This document shows, piece after piece, positions 9,150 to 17,583 of a DNA stretch of 64,000 nucleotides; position 1 is the first letter of the stretch; each line of letters begins with the position of its first letter. The notes beneath the pieces are model-generated. The model saw nothing but the letters and a program-made list of their open reading frames with translations. It was not told where the DNA came from and made no database searches. The translations under genes and the position numbers were made by a program. The DNA is from Bacteroidales bacterium (GTDB lineage: Bacteria; Bacteroidota; Bacteroidia; Bacteroidales; UBA932). The DNA is taken from assembly GCA_017614715.1 (NCBI GenBank), contig JAGABI010000001.1, positions 1 through 64,000 of the forward strand, in the 5' to 3' direction.

Positions 9150-10295
9150 ATGAAAACACTTAAAAGAATACTTCTCTGGACGGTCGTGATTCTGGCCGCC
9201 CTTTGCATCGCGGTTGCCTTGATGTGGGGAGGTGAAATAGCAACACTCCGCACTGTTTCCCAGGTAAACGACAACCAGTATCTCTACCAAATGGAATACA
9301 AGGCCGATTATGACCTTGACGAAGTTATTGAAAAAGACATCGATTCCAACGCCAAGCTTCTCGGATACGTTATCAGCCGGATAGGCAAAGGACTCAAGAT
9401 TAAGATCAACAGCGCCCAGGTGGCCGACGAGAATGGCGAGATGGCGACCTTCAACTGCACCAGCTTCCAGGCCGCCCAGGCTGACGGCGAAGGCTTCTGG
9501 TACGGCCGTAACTACGACTATTTCAAGAATCCCACCATGGTGACTATTTCCCACCCCAAAAAGGGATACGCATCCATCGCGGTGAGTGATATGTCGCACT
9601 TCGGCTACTCTCTGGAGAAACTTCCTGCCAAATTCACATCCAGAGTCAACTGTCTGGCGGCAGTATATGCCCCGGTGGACGGTATCAACGAGAAGGGCCT
9701 CTGCACCTCTATAATGGCGCTGCCCAAGCAGCCGGCACAGCAGGATGCGGGTCATCATAAGGTTGGTACCACGATAATCATGCGACTTTGGCTGGACCGT
9801 TGCGCAACTGTGGCAGAGGCGCTGGAGCTGCTATCTACGCTGGATGTTTGTCACGACACAGCTGTGGGCAGCGGCTATCACTACATGGTGGCAGATGCGA
9901 CCGGCGACTGCGCAGTAGTGGAGTTCGACAAGGAAGACGGCTGGAAGACCATGATTGTCCGCAAGGCAGAGGGCGAGAACGCTATGCTAGTGACCAATCA
10001 CCTGCTGAGTGAGAAGTATTATACCACCGAGCCCGACGAAGCGGTGGGCAACCCGCACAGCAAGAGTTGGTGGCGCTACGAGACTGCCGGGGCTTATCTG
10101 GCTGCGCATAACGGCGTTCTGACCCTGGATGAGGCGCAGGAATGCCTCTCCCAGGTCCACTGGAAAGACCTTGTTTGGGACAATGGCATTATTGAGGATA
10201 CCCAGTACAGCAACGTCTACGACCAGAACGCAATCAAGCTGTACCTCCGGAACTGGAACGACTACGAAGCTACACAGGAATTCTCTCTGGATTAG
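9150..10295 (+). CDS. Exported choloylglycine-hydrolase-family linear amide C-N hydrolase
   Basis: 381 aa. The start is set at MKTLKRILL, which gives a clean signal peptide or anchor (hydrophobic to about residue 25); an in-frame ATG 12 bp upstream is possible. Family marks are the Ntn nucleophile motif NCTSFQA, the YGRNYDY motif, NEKGLCTSIM, and the late TNH. The superfamily includes bile-salt hydrolases, penicillin V acylases and acyltransferases, which cleave or form linear amides. Classical bile-salt hydrolases expose Cys at the N-terminus without a leader; here Cys is about 95 residues in, as in the longer C45/exported members, so a bile-salt substrate should not be assumed. GltS follows after 18 bp. 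Confidence 0.82.
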   Translation: MKTLKRILLWTVVILAALCIAVALMWGGEIATLRTVSQVNDNQYLYQMEYKADYDLDEVIEKDIDSNAKLLGYVISRIGKGLKIKINSAQVADENGEMATFNCTSFQAAQADGEGFWYGRNYDYFKNPTMVTISHPKKGYASIAVSDMSHFGYSLEKLPAKFTSRVNCLAAVYAPVDGINEKGLCTSIMALPKQPAQQDAGHHKVGTTIIMRLWLDRCATVAEALELLSTLDVCHDTAVGSGYHYMVADATGDCAVVEFDKEDGWKTMIVRKAEGENAMLVTNHLLSEKYYTTEPDEAVGNPHSKSWWRYETAGAYLAAHNGVLTLDEAQECLSQVHWKDLVWDNGIIEDTQYSNVYDQNAIKLYLRNWNDYEATQEFSLD

Positions 10296-10313
10296 TTTAC
10301 AAACAAGCGGGCG

Positions 10314-11540
10314 ATGGGAACTACGCTAGCATTGAATATGTACGCCAGCGCCGGAGTCGGCGTTCTGGCTTTACTGCTGGGGATGGCGCTGACCCGTTAT
10401 ATCCCCTTCCTCAAGCGTTTCTGCATCCCTGCTCCGGTAACTGGCGGCCTGATTATTTCTCTTGCCACCCTCCTGCTCTACTCAGTCTGGGGCATAGAGT
10501 GTAGCTTCGACGGCACCATCAAGGATATCTGCATGATGCTCTTTTTCACTTCGGTGGGCTTCCAGTGCGACCTCTTCGCAATCCGCAAGGGCGGCCGGCT
10601 GATGGTGATAATGGTAATTCTGGTGGCGGTGCTGATCACAGTTCAGAACTTCATTTCGGTGGGAATCGCAAAGGGGCTGGGCCTCAGTCCGTTGCTAGGA
10701 ATGGCCGCAGGCTCCATCCCTATGTGCGGCGGCCACGGCACCTCGGGCGGCTTCTCTCCCCTGCTGGAGCAAATGGGGCTGCAGGGGGCATCGTCCATTA
10801 CCATGGCAGCCGCGACATTCGGGTTGGTGGCGGGTTCGCTGATTGGCGGGCCGCTCGCAGAATTGCTGATACACCGGCACCGGCTGGCCAGCCAATCGAC
10901 CAAAGACGATGTCATGAAGGGCGTCGAAGCCATAGAAGCCGGCATCCAGAATAAAACCGACATCTCCAAAGAAAAGGCGTTCCGGGAATACCTGACCGCT
11001 ACCTGCCAGTTGCTGATAGCGATGGCGCTGGGCAGCGGCATCAGCTACCTGCTGGCCATGACCGGTATCACCTTCCCCACCTATTTTGGGGCGCTGCTGG
11101 CCGCGTTCGCAATGCGCAACCTGCTCGGACTCTCCCCCCGCCTCGCCAAAGGGCTCTGCGTCGGCCGCATAATCTCCATAGGCGACATCTGCCTGTTGCT
11201 CTTCCTGGGTATGGCGATGGCCAGCCTGCGGCTGTGGGAACTCGCCTCCATGGCGCTGCCACTGCTGCTGATACTCATATGCCAGATGGCGTTCATGGCT
11301 CTTTACGCCGCATTTGTCGCCTTCCCTATTATGGGCAAAAGCTACAATAGTGCCGCGCTGGTCAGCGGCCTGGTCGGCTTTGGCCTTGGCGCCACCCCAA
11401 ACGCCATGGCAAACATGTCGGCCGTCTGCCTCAAATATCGCTACACCGCCGTCCCGTTCATAATCGTCCCTATAATCGGCGCGATGTTCGTCGACATCAT
11501 CAACACCGGCATCATCACCATCTTCCTAAATCTGATTTAA
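10314..11540 (+). CDS. gltS: Sodium/glutamate symporter, GltS family
   Basis: 408 aa and highly hydrophobic, with about ten helices in two inverted halves. The diagnostic GGHGTSGGFSPLL motif lies near residues 138-150 and the paired motif GLGATPNAMANM near residue 360. It imports glutamate with sodium across the inner membrane. The neighbouring upstream amidase could supply amino-acid products, and the 18-bp gap suggests cotranscription. Its stop codon abuts the stop codon of the convergent fimbrillin-like gene with no spacer. Confidence 0.92.
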   Translation: MGTTLALNMYASAGVGVLALLLGMALTRYIPFLKRFCIPAPVTGGLIISLATLLLYSVWGIECSFDGTIKDICMMLFFTSVGFQCDLFAIRKGGRLMVIMVILVAVLITVQNFISVGIAKGLGLSPLLGMAAGSIPMCGGHGTSGGFSPLLEQMGLQGASSITMAAATFGLVAGSLIGGPLAELLIHRHRLASQSTKDDVMKGVEAIEAGIQNKTDISKEKAFREYLTATCQLLIAMALGSGISYLLAMTGITFPTYFGALLAAFAMRNLLGLSPRLAKGLCVGRIISIGDICLLLFLGMAMASLRLWELASMALPLLLILICQMAFMALYAAFVAFPIMGKSYNSAALVSGLVGFGLGATPNAMANMSAVCLKYRYTAVPFIIVPIIGAMFVDIINTGIITIFLNLI

Positions 11541-12494
11541 TTACGTAGTAACCTCGTCGTCAAATTCGAAATCGGAAATAGTTGCTGTAGGGTTGGCTAC
11601 CACAGATTCATCTATGAAATCATCTAAGAAACGCAGGAACGCCGCCTTTCCCCTTTCAATTACGCGGGGTGTAACCGGAGCCCAGTATTTCTTGCTTCCC
11701 ACAGCTATCGTCGCGGTAACTGACTTCTGGCTGAAATCGACCGGCTGGACGGCCATATATGCCCTGACCGTTTCTTTGGCAGTAGTTGTAGTGACATTGG
11801 CAAACGTAAGGGTGAGCTTGTCTGTCATATTGATAGGCTTCACTACCGGGGTATCACCAGAGATATCCAATGCGGCTTTTTCAATAAAGATGGCATCATT
11901 GCACGAGATAGTCAGTGACTTTACCGCTCCCGCCTTGGGGACCTCAATATCTATATAGAGAATTGATCCCTGCCTTACCATCTGGAATGTCACGGCATTA
12001 TTCATGGGTGTCGCCTTGTCAGAAGCCAGAAAGTCGTAGGCAGAAAGGTGTGCGAAACCTCCGTTGCCATCTTGCACCTGACCGGTGTAATCCATCATAA
12101 TAGTCTCATTGTCCCTGTGATAATCCCAAACGCTGAACGGATAGTATGCAGCGTAGGATGCATTGTTCTTCAATGCCCAACCGCCGCCATCAAAAGTGGC
12201 GCTCGTGGAACTCTGGGCAGCGGTTATGGGGAACTCTACCTGATTGCCCTTATTGGGGAAGATACCCAGGGTGTCGCCCACCGCCCAGTTGAAAACCAAT
12301 GCGCTTCCATCCTGGATAGAGGTTCCCTTGGTAGAGACTGTCACATCCTTGGGGGCCAATACATTGATTGTCTGAATCTCATCCACTGGATCCGGACCCG
12401 GACCGGGACCCGGCTCTGGTTGATCCTTCTCACAGGCAGACAACGAAAACAGTACGGCAACTGCCGACAAGGATAATAATAACGCTTTATTCAT
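11541..12494 (-). CDS. Fimbrillin-family-like lipoprotein
   Basis: 317 aa. The lipoprotein signal has its lipobox at LFSLSAC. It is followed by a low-complexity linker (EKDQPEPGPGPGPDP), then a beta-rich domain with the pattern of Bacteroidales fimbrillins/Mfa2-like proteins: VGDTLGIFPNKG, ASYAAYYPFS, a late MAVQPVDFSQ, and KAAFLRF near the end. Such proteins are surface-exposed pilus subunits or related adhesins. Only one copy is visible, with no tip or anchor genes nearby, so polymerization is uncertain. The tiny peptide gene at 12530-12658 lies just upstream on the same strand and likely shares its transcript. Confidence 0.75.
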   Translation of the reverse strand: MNKALLLSLSAVAVLFSLSACEKDQPEPGPGPGPDPVDEIQTINVLAPKDVTVSTKGTSIQDGSALVFNWAVGDTLGIFPNKGNQVEFPITAAQSSTSATFDGGGWALKNNASYAAYYPFSVWDYHRDNETIMMDYTGQVQDGNGGFAHLSAYDFLASDKATPMNNAVTFQMVRQGSILYIDIEVPKAGAVKSLTISCNDAIFIEKAALDISGDTPVVKPINMTDKLTLTFANVTTTTAKETVRAYMAVQPVDFSQKSVTATIAVGSKKYWAPVTPRVIERGKAAFLRFLDDFIDESVVANPTATISDFEFDDEVTT

Positions 12495-12529
12495 CTGTAA
12501 ATACGTTAAAAGCTAAAATCGTCAAGAAA

Positions 12530-12658
12530 TTAATCCGGATATTCAGGAGGCGGACCTACGACAACATTTCCTGACCCATTGAGGATGCAGGAATCACTTC
12601 CGATCTGCATAACAGATACTTGCGGCACCTCATAGTGCTCTTTGCTGATTCTTTCCAT
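12530..12658 (-). CDS. Small peptide gene upstream of the fimbrillin-like lipoprotein
   Basis: 42 aa, beginning MERISKEHYEVPQVSVMQIG, then a Ser/Gly-rich stretch (NGSGNVVVGPPP) ending EYPD. It resembles the short uncharacterized Bacteroidales peptides (a PxxxxxxI/M core followed by a G/S-rich tail) often found next to fimbrillin or outer-membrane lipoprotein genes. In-frame ATGs at 12664 and 12676 would extend it by 2 or 6 residues; 12676 lies 8 nt from the -7 box, so leaderless translation from it is also possible. The gap to the lipoprotein start is 35 bp. Function unknown; it could be secreted by an unknown route or serve as a translational leader. Confidence 0.6.
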   Translation of the reverse strand: MERISKEHYEVPQVSVMQIGSDSCILNGSGNVVVGPPPEYPD

Positions 12659-12684
12659 AGTCATTACTTTATACATAGTTATTG

Positions 12685-12715
12685 CAAAGTTAAATCAATT
12701 AATCTGAAAAAACAA
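12685..12715 (-). promoter_or_regulatory. Promoter for the small peptide/fimbrillin-like operon
   Basis: Minus strand: TTG (12713-12715), 20 nt, then a perfect -7 box TAACTTTG (12685-12692). Confidence 0.6.
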
Positions 12716-12781
12716 TATGTCTGTTTTCGTGTGAGAATTCCGGTGATGCTGCATTTCATATACAAACGAAAAACAACTGTT

Positions 12782-14305
12782 ATGAAAAAACTCACTTCGA
12801 TTGCAGCAGTAATTGCTGTTCTCGCCACCTGCGCCTCTTGCACCAAGTCATTTGGATTTATAGACGGCTATCGCGAAGCCATATACGACAACGCACAGTA
12901 TGCCATGGATACCGATGCAGAATACGGAGAAACAGATCCGCAAGAGCCATTCGACGGCGACAACTTTGACCAAATTGTAGAGAACGACTTTATCCAGACC
13001 ACCAAGGAGCCCACCTCGACTTTTTCCATTGATGCCGACGGCGCCGCCTACGCATATATGCGCAGGTCCATCAAAAATGACCGCCTGCCCAACGCCAACA
13101 GCGTCCGCATCGAGGAGTTTTTGAACTACTTCACCTTTGACTATGCAGACCCCACAGGCAACGAGACAGTTGCAATAAATGCAGAACTTGGCGACTGCCC
13201 CTGGAATGCCGACCACAAACTGCTCCGCCTCGGCTTGAAGGGCAAACCCATCCCCGAAAGTGATATTCCCGACGCAAACTACATTCTTTTGATAGACGTA
13301 TCGGGCTCCATGACCGGCGATGACCGCATCGGTCTGGTCAAGAAGGGACTTTGCAGCATGATAGACCATATGAAGCCCACCGACCGCATCGCCATCATCA
13401 CCTACTCCGGCGAAGTGAAAAAATTGCTGAAGTCGACCCCCGTGTCAGAGGCCAAGAAAATCAAGAACGCTATAAAACAGCTCAATACCGACGGCTACAC
13501 CCCCGGCGGTGCAGCCATGAAGATGGCATACGAAGAAGCTGTACAGAACTACATACAGGGCGGCAACAACCGCATCATAATGTGCACCGACGGCGACTTT
13601 AATGTAGGGGTGACCGACACCGACGCCCTCGTGGATATGGTAGAGAGTTATCTGGACAAGGGCATCTACCTGAGCATCATGGGTTTTGGCACCGGCAACT
13701 ACGAAGATGCCCGCATGGAGAGCCTTTCCAACCACGGCAACGGAACCTACACTTACATCGATTGCGAGCAGGAGATGCTCAAAGTGTTTGTTGACGAACG
13801 CAGCCATTTCTACAGCGTGGCCAACGACACCAAGTGCCAGATTACCTTTACCCCGGAAGCCGTTGAAAGCTACCGCCTGATAGGCTACGAGAACCGAGTG
13901 ATGAACAACGAAGATTTTGAGGACGACACCAAGGATGCCGGCGAGATTGGCGCAGGGCAGACAATCACCGCACTATATGAGATTGTACCTGCAGAGGGCT
14001 TTACTGCCGGTGCTTCAATGGCCAGCTACGATGTGCGCTACAAGAAAGCGCTCGGTGGCGATAGCCGCCCCCTCAATCTGAACGTAACTGTGCCTGGGCA
14101 AAGCGCAGCCGCCTCTGCCAACATGAATCTTGCCTCTGGCATTGCCGCCTACGGCCTCACCCTGCGCAACTCGCAATACAAAGGCTCGGCGTCTTACAGT
14201 ATGGCCAAAGAGCTGGTAGCAGCATCCAACAATAATCAGGACAAGTACCGCACAGAGCTTGTCGAACTCATCACAAAGGCACAAAATATAGCCAACAAGC
14301 AGTAA
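12782..14305 (+). CDS. YfbK-type von Willebrand factor A domain lipoprotein
   Basis: 507 aa from MKKLTSIAAV; the longer upstream frame has no credible leader. The lipobox is ATCASC. Residues about 75-150 match the YfbK N-terminal domain (FSIDADGAAYAYMRR, VRIEEFLNYFTFDY). A VWA domain with a complete MIDAS follows (LLIDVSGSM; a later Thr/Gly motif, GYTPGG; MCTDGDFNVG). Then comes the YfbK C-terminal domain. VWA lipoproteins bind divalent metal and protein ligands at the cell surface or periplasm, and the family role is unknown. The TonB receptor follows after 36 bp but has its own -7 box. Confidence 0.88.
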   Translation: MKKLTSIAAVIAVLATCASCTKSFGFIDGYREAIYDNAQYAMDTDAEYGETDPQEPFDGDNFDQIVENDFIQTTKEPTSTFSIDADGAAYAYMRRSIKNDRLPNANSVRIEEFLNYFTFDYADPTGNETVAINAELGDCPWNADHKLLRLGLKGKPIPESDIPDANYILLIDVSGSMTGDDRIGLVKKGLCSMIDHMKPTDRIAIITYSGEVKKLLKSTPVSEAKKIKNAIKQLNTDGYTPGGAAMKMAYEEAVQNYIQGGNNRIIMCTDGDFNVGVTDTDALVDMVESYLDKGIYLSIMGFGTGNYEDARMESLSNHGNGTYTYIDCEQEMLKVFVDERSHFYSVANDTKCQITFTPEAVESYRLIGYENRVMNNEDFEDDTKDAGEIGAGQTITALYEIVPAEGFTAGASMASYDVRYKKALGGDSRPLNLNVTVPGQSAAASANMNLASGIAAYGLTLRNSQYKGSASYSMAKELVAASNNNQDKYRTELVELITKAQNIANKQ

Positions 14306-14312
14306 AAAGGGT

Positions 14313-14320
14313 TATCTTTG
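14313..14320 (+). promoter_or_regulatory. -7 box (TATCTTTG) upstream of the TonB receptor gene
   Basis: A perfect TAnnTTTG box 21 nt before the ATG at 14342. No clear -33 element. A short hairpin (GCCTG/CAGGC) sits between box and start. Confidence 0.5.
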
Positions 14321-14341
14321 CCTGCCCCAAAAAACAGGCAG

Positions 14342-16342
14342 ATGAGAAGGATAACATTGTGCATATCGATAGCTTTGGGGCTGGCATTCGCCGGTCCCAA
14401 AGCATATTCACAGGAGACATACGCCCTCGACAGCGTTGCGGTGACGGCTACAAGAATGCCGGTTGCGCTTCACGCCGGGGCAAGGGCGGTGACCTTTCTG
14501 GACAGCGCAGCGATAGCTTCTGCCCCCGTACAGACGGTCAATGACCTGCTCAAGTATTCCGTAGGGGTGGACGTACGGCAACGTGGCGCATTTGGCATGC
14601 AGACCGACATCAGCATGCGCGGCGGCACCTACAACCAGGTGGCGGTGCTCCTAAACGGCATCAATATCACCGACCCGCAGACAGGGCACAACAGTTTTAT
14701 CTTTCCCGTAAACATGGGCGACATAGACCACATAGAGGTGGTTGAGGGCCCGGCCGCCCGCGTATACGGTTCATCGGCCATGGTTGGCGCCATAAATATC
14801 GTCACCAAGGGGCATTCCCGGCAAGCCTCATACAGTACCATGGGCGATGCTGACCTCGATGGACGGATCTGGCACCGCGAGGAGAGCCGCAAGTCCCACT
14901 CACTATTCGCCAACCTGGAGGGCGGTTCGTTTGGCTATTGCAATGCAAACGGCTCCTGGTCGATGTCCGGCAACCGCAACTATCACAACATCTCCTTTGG
15001 CGTTTCGCGAAGCAACGGTTACAGCAGATGCTCAGAAGGCACTTCCAACTCAGATTTCACATCTGCAAAACTTTTCTACAACGGTGGTCGTGACTGGAGC
15101 AAGCGCAACTTGACATGGCAGGCAGGCCTGACAGGCAATTACTTTGGTGCCAGCACATTCTACAGTCCGAAATACGACAACCAGTTCGAGCGCACAGCAA
15201 AGGCATACTTTGCCGTACGGAGCGAAGGGCGTGGCAAACTGCACTTTACCCCGGCGGTTTACTGGAATTATGGCGAAGATGAGTTTCAACTGTTCCGCGG
15301 AGAGCCGGAGAAGTATCCATACAATTACCACAGGACCAACGTACTGGGCGCGAACATCAACTGCCACGTCGATACCCGTCTGGGACGCACGGCGTTCGGC
15401 GCCGAAGCCCGTCACGAGGCCATCCGCAGTACCAATCTGGGAGAAAAACTGGATAATCCCAAAGGCGTCTATGTTTGCGGACTGGGCCGCACAGCATACA
15501 GTGCATTTGTAGACCACAAGGTCAATGTGGGTTGGTTCTGTTTTTCGGGAGGAGTCACCGCCGCCTACAACACCGGCAATACAGAAGGGGTCAAACTCTT
15601 CCCCGGCGGAGAAATCAGTTTGAGGTTCCCCGCCATCGGAGTTAATGGAGAAGGCACCCTGTACACCTCCTACAATTCCTCTTACCGCATGCCAACCTTC
15701 ACCGATTTGTACTATTCAGTGGGCGGGCACAAGGCCGACCCCAACCTCAAATCGGAGAAGTTGAATGCGCTGGAGTTCGGGTTCAAGCTTTCAGAGAAAG
15801 GATTCCGGATGAACGGATCCATGTTCTTCAATACCGGTTACGACATGATAGACTGGATCATGGACACCTCCGCCGGCAGCGACGCTCCATGGACCAGCAT
15901 CAATCACAGCTTAATAAAGACCTTTGGGAAGGAGTGCACGTTTCAGCTGGACATTCCACAGATTTTTCAAATTGAGAGGTTCTTTATTAAAGACTTGACC
16001 CTGGCGGTTATTTCACTCTCCCAGAGCAAAGACCTGGAGGAGAACCTGCGAAGCTTGTACTCAATGGAGTACATCCGCGAGAAATTTACCGCATCAGCCA
16101 ACCTGAACATTCTCAAGCGGCTCAGCGCCAATGTATCGTACATTTATGTAGACCGCGCCACCGGGTCGGAACTCATCAAGCCCTATCACCTGCTGGACGC
16201 AAAGTTGAACTACGATGCCAATGACCTGCAGGTTTATCTGCGTGCCAACAACATCCTAAACCGCACCTACTACGACTTCGGAGACATCCCCCAGCCCGGC
16301 TTCTGGTTCATCGCCGGCATATCCCTCAAACTGGGGTACTAA
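14342..16342 (+). CDS. TonB-dependent outer membrane receptor, BtuB/vitamin-siderophore type
   Basis: 666 aa. Signal peptide MRRITLCISIALGLAFAGPKAYS, then a TonB-box-like DSVAVTATR. The plug domain contains VNDLLKYSVGVDVRQRG, DISMRGGTYNQVAVLLNG and VVEGPAARVYGSSAMVGAINIVTK. The beta-barrel ends in an aromatic terminal strand. It lacks the carboxypeptidase-like N-domain of SusC proteins and has no SusD partner, so it looks like a cobalamin- or metal-chelate-type receptor rather than a glycan importer. Ligand unknown. It is followed by a convergent 330-bp repeat-rich spacer. Confidence 0.9.
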   Translation: MRRITLCISIALGLAFAGPKAYSQETYALDSVAVTATRMPVALHAGARAVTFLDSAAIASAPVQTVNDLLKYSVGVDVRQRGAFGMQTDISMRGGTYNQVAVLLNGINITDPQTGHNSFIFPVNMGDIDHIEVVEGPAARVYGSSAMVGAINIVTKGHSRQASYSTMGDADLDGRIWHREESRKSHSLFANLEGGSFGYCNANGSWSMSGNRNYHNISFGVSRSNGYSRCSEGTSNSDFTSAKLFYNGGRDWSKRNLTWQAGLTGNYFGASTFYSPKYDNQFERTAKAYFAVRSEGRGKLHFTPAVYWNYGEDEFQLFRGEPEKYPYNYHRTNVLGANINCHVDTRLGRTAFGAEARHEAIRSTNLGEKLDNPKGVYVCGLGRTAYSAFVDHKVNVGWFCFSGGVTAAYNTGNTEGVKLFPGGEISLRFPAIGVNGEGTLYTSYNSSYRMPTFTDLYYSVGGHKADPNLKSEKLNALEFGFKLSEKGFRMNGSMFFNTGYDMIDWIMDTSAGSDAPWTSINHSLIKTFGKECTFQLDIPQIFQIERFFIKDLTLAVISLSQSKDLEENLRSLYSMEYIREKFTASANLNILKRLSANVSYIYVDRATGSELIKPYHLLDAKLNYDANDLQVYLRANNILNRTYYDFGDIPQPGFWFIAGISLKLGY

Positions 16343-16379
16343 CGTACCGACGGACAGACACTATCGCGTAGTCGGAGGT

Positions 16380-16664
16380 CGGCACTTACCTCAAAGAAAC
16401 CGTGGGCGCCCGTGCCCTCGTAAAACGGGAGGGGCCCGCAAGATGCTAGTTATCGCGTAGCGATGACGTAGCAGATTGTGGGAGGGATGAAGTGAGCGTA
16501 GCGAACGGAAGTTTCTAGAGGTAAGTGCCGCCGCAGCGTAGCGGTGTCATATATCCGTGGCAGCCTCATCGCTCATTATCAGCACGTTAACAAAAGTCGC
16601 TTGCGTAAATTTACACAAGCGACTTTGAGTAAACAGCTGGGTATCAACACTCAAGCTGCCACGG
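16380..16664. repeat. Nested inverted-repeat element in a convergent intergenic region
   Basis: This 331-bp gap (16343-16673) holds no gene but a stacked set of inverted repeats. Arm CGGCACTTACCTC (16380-16392) is perfectly inverted at 16518-16530. CCGTGGCAGC (16555-16564) is perfectly inverted at 16655-16664. Inside the second pair, 16593-16626 is a 34-bp palindrome with one mismatched pair, centred on GTAAATTTAC. Several GTAGCG/TATCGCGTAG words recur between the arms. The 34-bp palindrome could end transcription from both sides. The whole looks like a dispersed structured repeat or the remnant of a small mobile element. Confidence 0.7.
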
Positions 16665-16673
16665 GGACGGGCG

Positions 16674-17576
16674 CTACGCCTGCTCCCACTGGTTGCGGAT
16701 AAGTTCTACGGCACCGGGAGTTGTGACGGCGGGGTCGCCAATGCTGCCGCACTCAAGGCTGATGTACTTGTCGTAACCCATCTCCTTGAGAGCGCGGAAA
16801 CCATCCACGTAATTATCCACGTCGCCGTCCTCACCCGGATTGCAACGGTTTGCACGGCTGGCGATGTGGATGTGCTGCAGATAGTCACGTGCAGAGATAA
16901 GCGCTGCATAGTCGCTGGTCTCCTCCTGCATGTGCCAGAAATCGCCCATGCACTTGACGCCTTCGCTCTTGGCATCGCGGCAGATAGCAGCTGCAGCAGA
17001 AACCAGACGGAGGTAGAAGCACTCGCGGCGGTTAAGCGGTTCCAGGATTACGGTAGTGCCACATTTAACGGCAAACTCGCCGAGTTCATGCAGCTCATTG
17101 CACAGGTAGTCGTAAGTCTCCTGGTTGTTGGGCTTGCAGGGCTCCTGACGGGAGAAAGCAGGCACCATGATGACACCAGTAGAACCTATTGCCCCGGCAG
17201 CCTCCACGATGCGGCGCATAGATGTATCAAACGCCTCTTTCTGAACCGGGTCGTCAGCCAGAATAAAGCCGCTGAAACCTGCGCAGAGGGCAGCAATTTT
17301 CACATTGCGGCCTTCCAGAGCCTTTGCTATCTCATCAAAATTCTCCACCATCTCCATTCCGCCCGGCTCATAACCGGTCACGCCAAGCGATTCGCAATAA
17401 TCGAGCTGCTCAGCATAACTTTCGCCGATGGCCTTGCCACTCTGCAGGCAGACATTCAATTTGGCACCGGTATCGGCTTTTTTCTCCGGAGTGCAGCAAG
17501 AAGACAAAAGCGAGGGAGCCGCAGCAACTGCGGCCGCTCCGAAAAGGGAGGTCTTAAAGAATTCTTTCCTGTTCAT
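16674..17576 (-). CDS. Exported sugar phosphate isomerase/epimerase-like TIM-barrel protein
   Basis: 300 aa from MNRKEFFKTSLFGAAAVAAAPSLLSSC; the 7-codon longer start would overlap the preceding stop region. The N-terminus is a Tat-like or lipoprotein-type signal (NRKEFF plus hydrophobic stretch and Cys). The mature part is a xylose-isomerase-like TIM barrel with expected metal ligands in VILEPLNRRE, GDFWHMQEE, HIHIASRANR and ISLECG. Such proteins isomerize or epimerize keto-sugars and often work with Gfo/Idh/MocA oxidoreductases. It is the last gene of a minus-strand operon, 7 bp after the oxidoreductase. Substrate unknown. Confidence 0.82.
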   Translation of the reverse strand: MNRKEFFKTSLFGAAAVAAAPSLLSSCCTPEKKADTGAKLNVCLQSGKAIGESYAEQLDYCESLGVTGYEPGGMEMVENFDEIAKALEGRNVKIAALCAGFSGFILADDPVQKEAFDTSMRRIVEAAGAIGSTGVIMVPAFSRQEPCKPNNQETYDYLCNELHELGEFAVKCGTTVILEPLNRRECFYLRLVSAAAAICRDAKSEGVKCMGDFWHMQEETSDYAALISARDYLQHIHIASRANRCNPGEDGDVDNYVDGFRALKEMGYDKYISLECGSIGDPAVTTPGAVELIRNQWEQA

Positions 17577-17583
17577 AGTGCGC

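Noticed and set aside
9150-10295. Bile salt hydrolase call
   Set aside because: The family fits, but the signal peptide and internal nucleophile differ from classical enzymes with exposed N-terminal Cys; the substrate cannot be read from sequence.
16570-16630. Integron attC-like site at the GTTAAC word beside the 34-bp palindrome
   Set aside because: The core does not match GTTRRRY/RYYYAAC pairs and there is no integrase or cassette array nearby.
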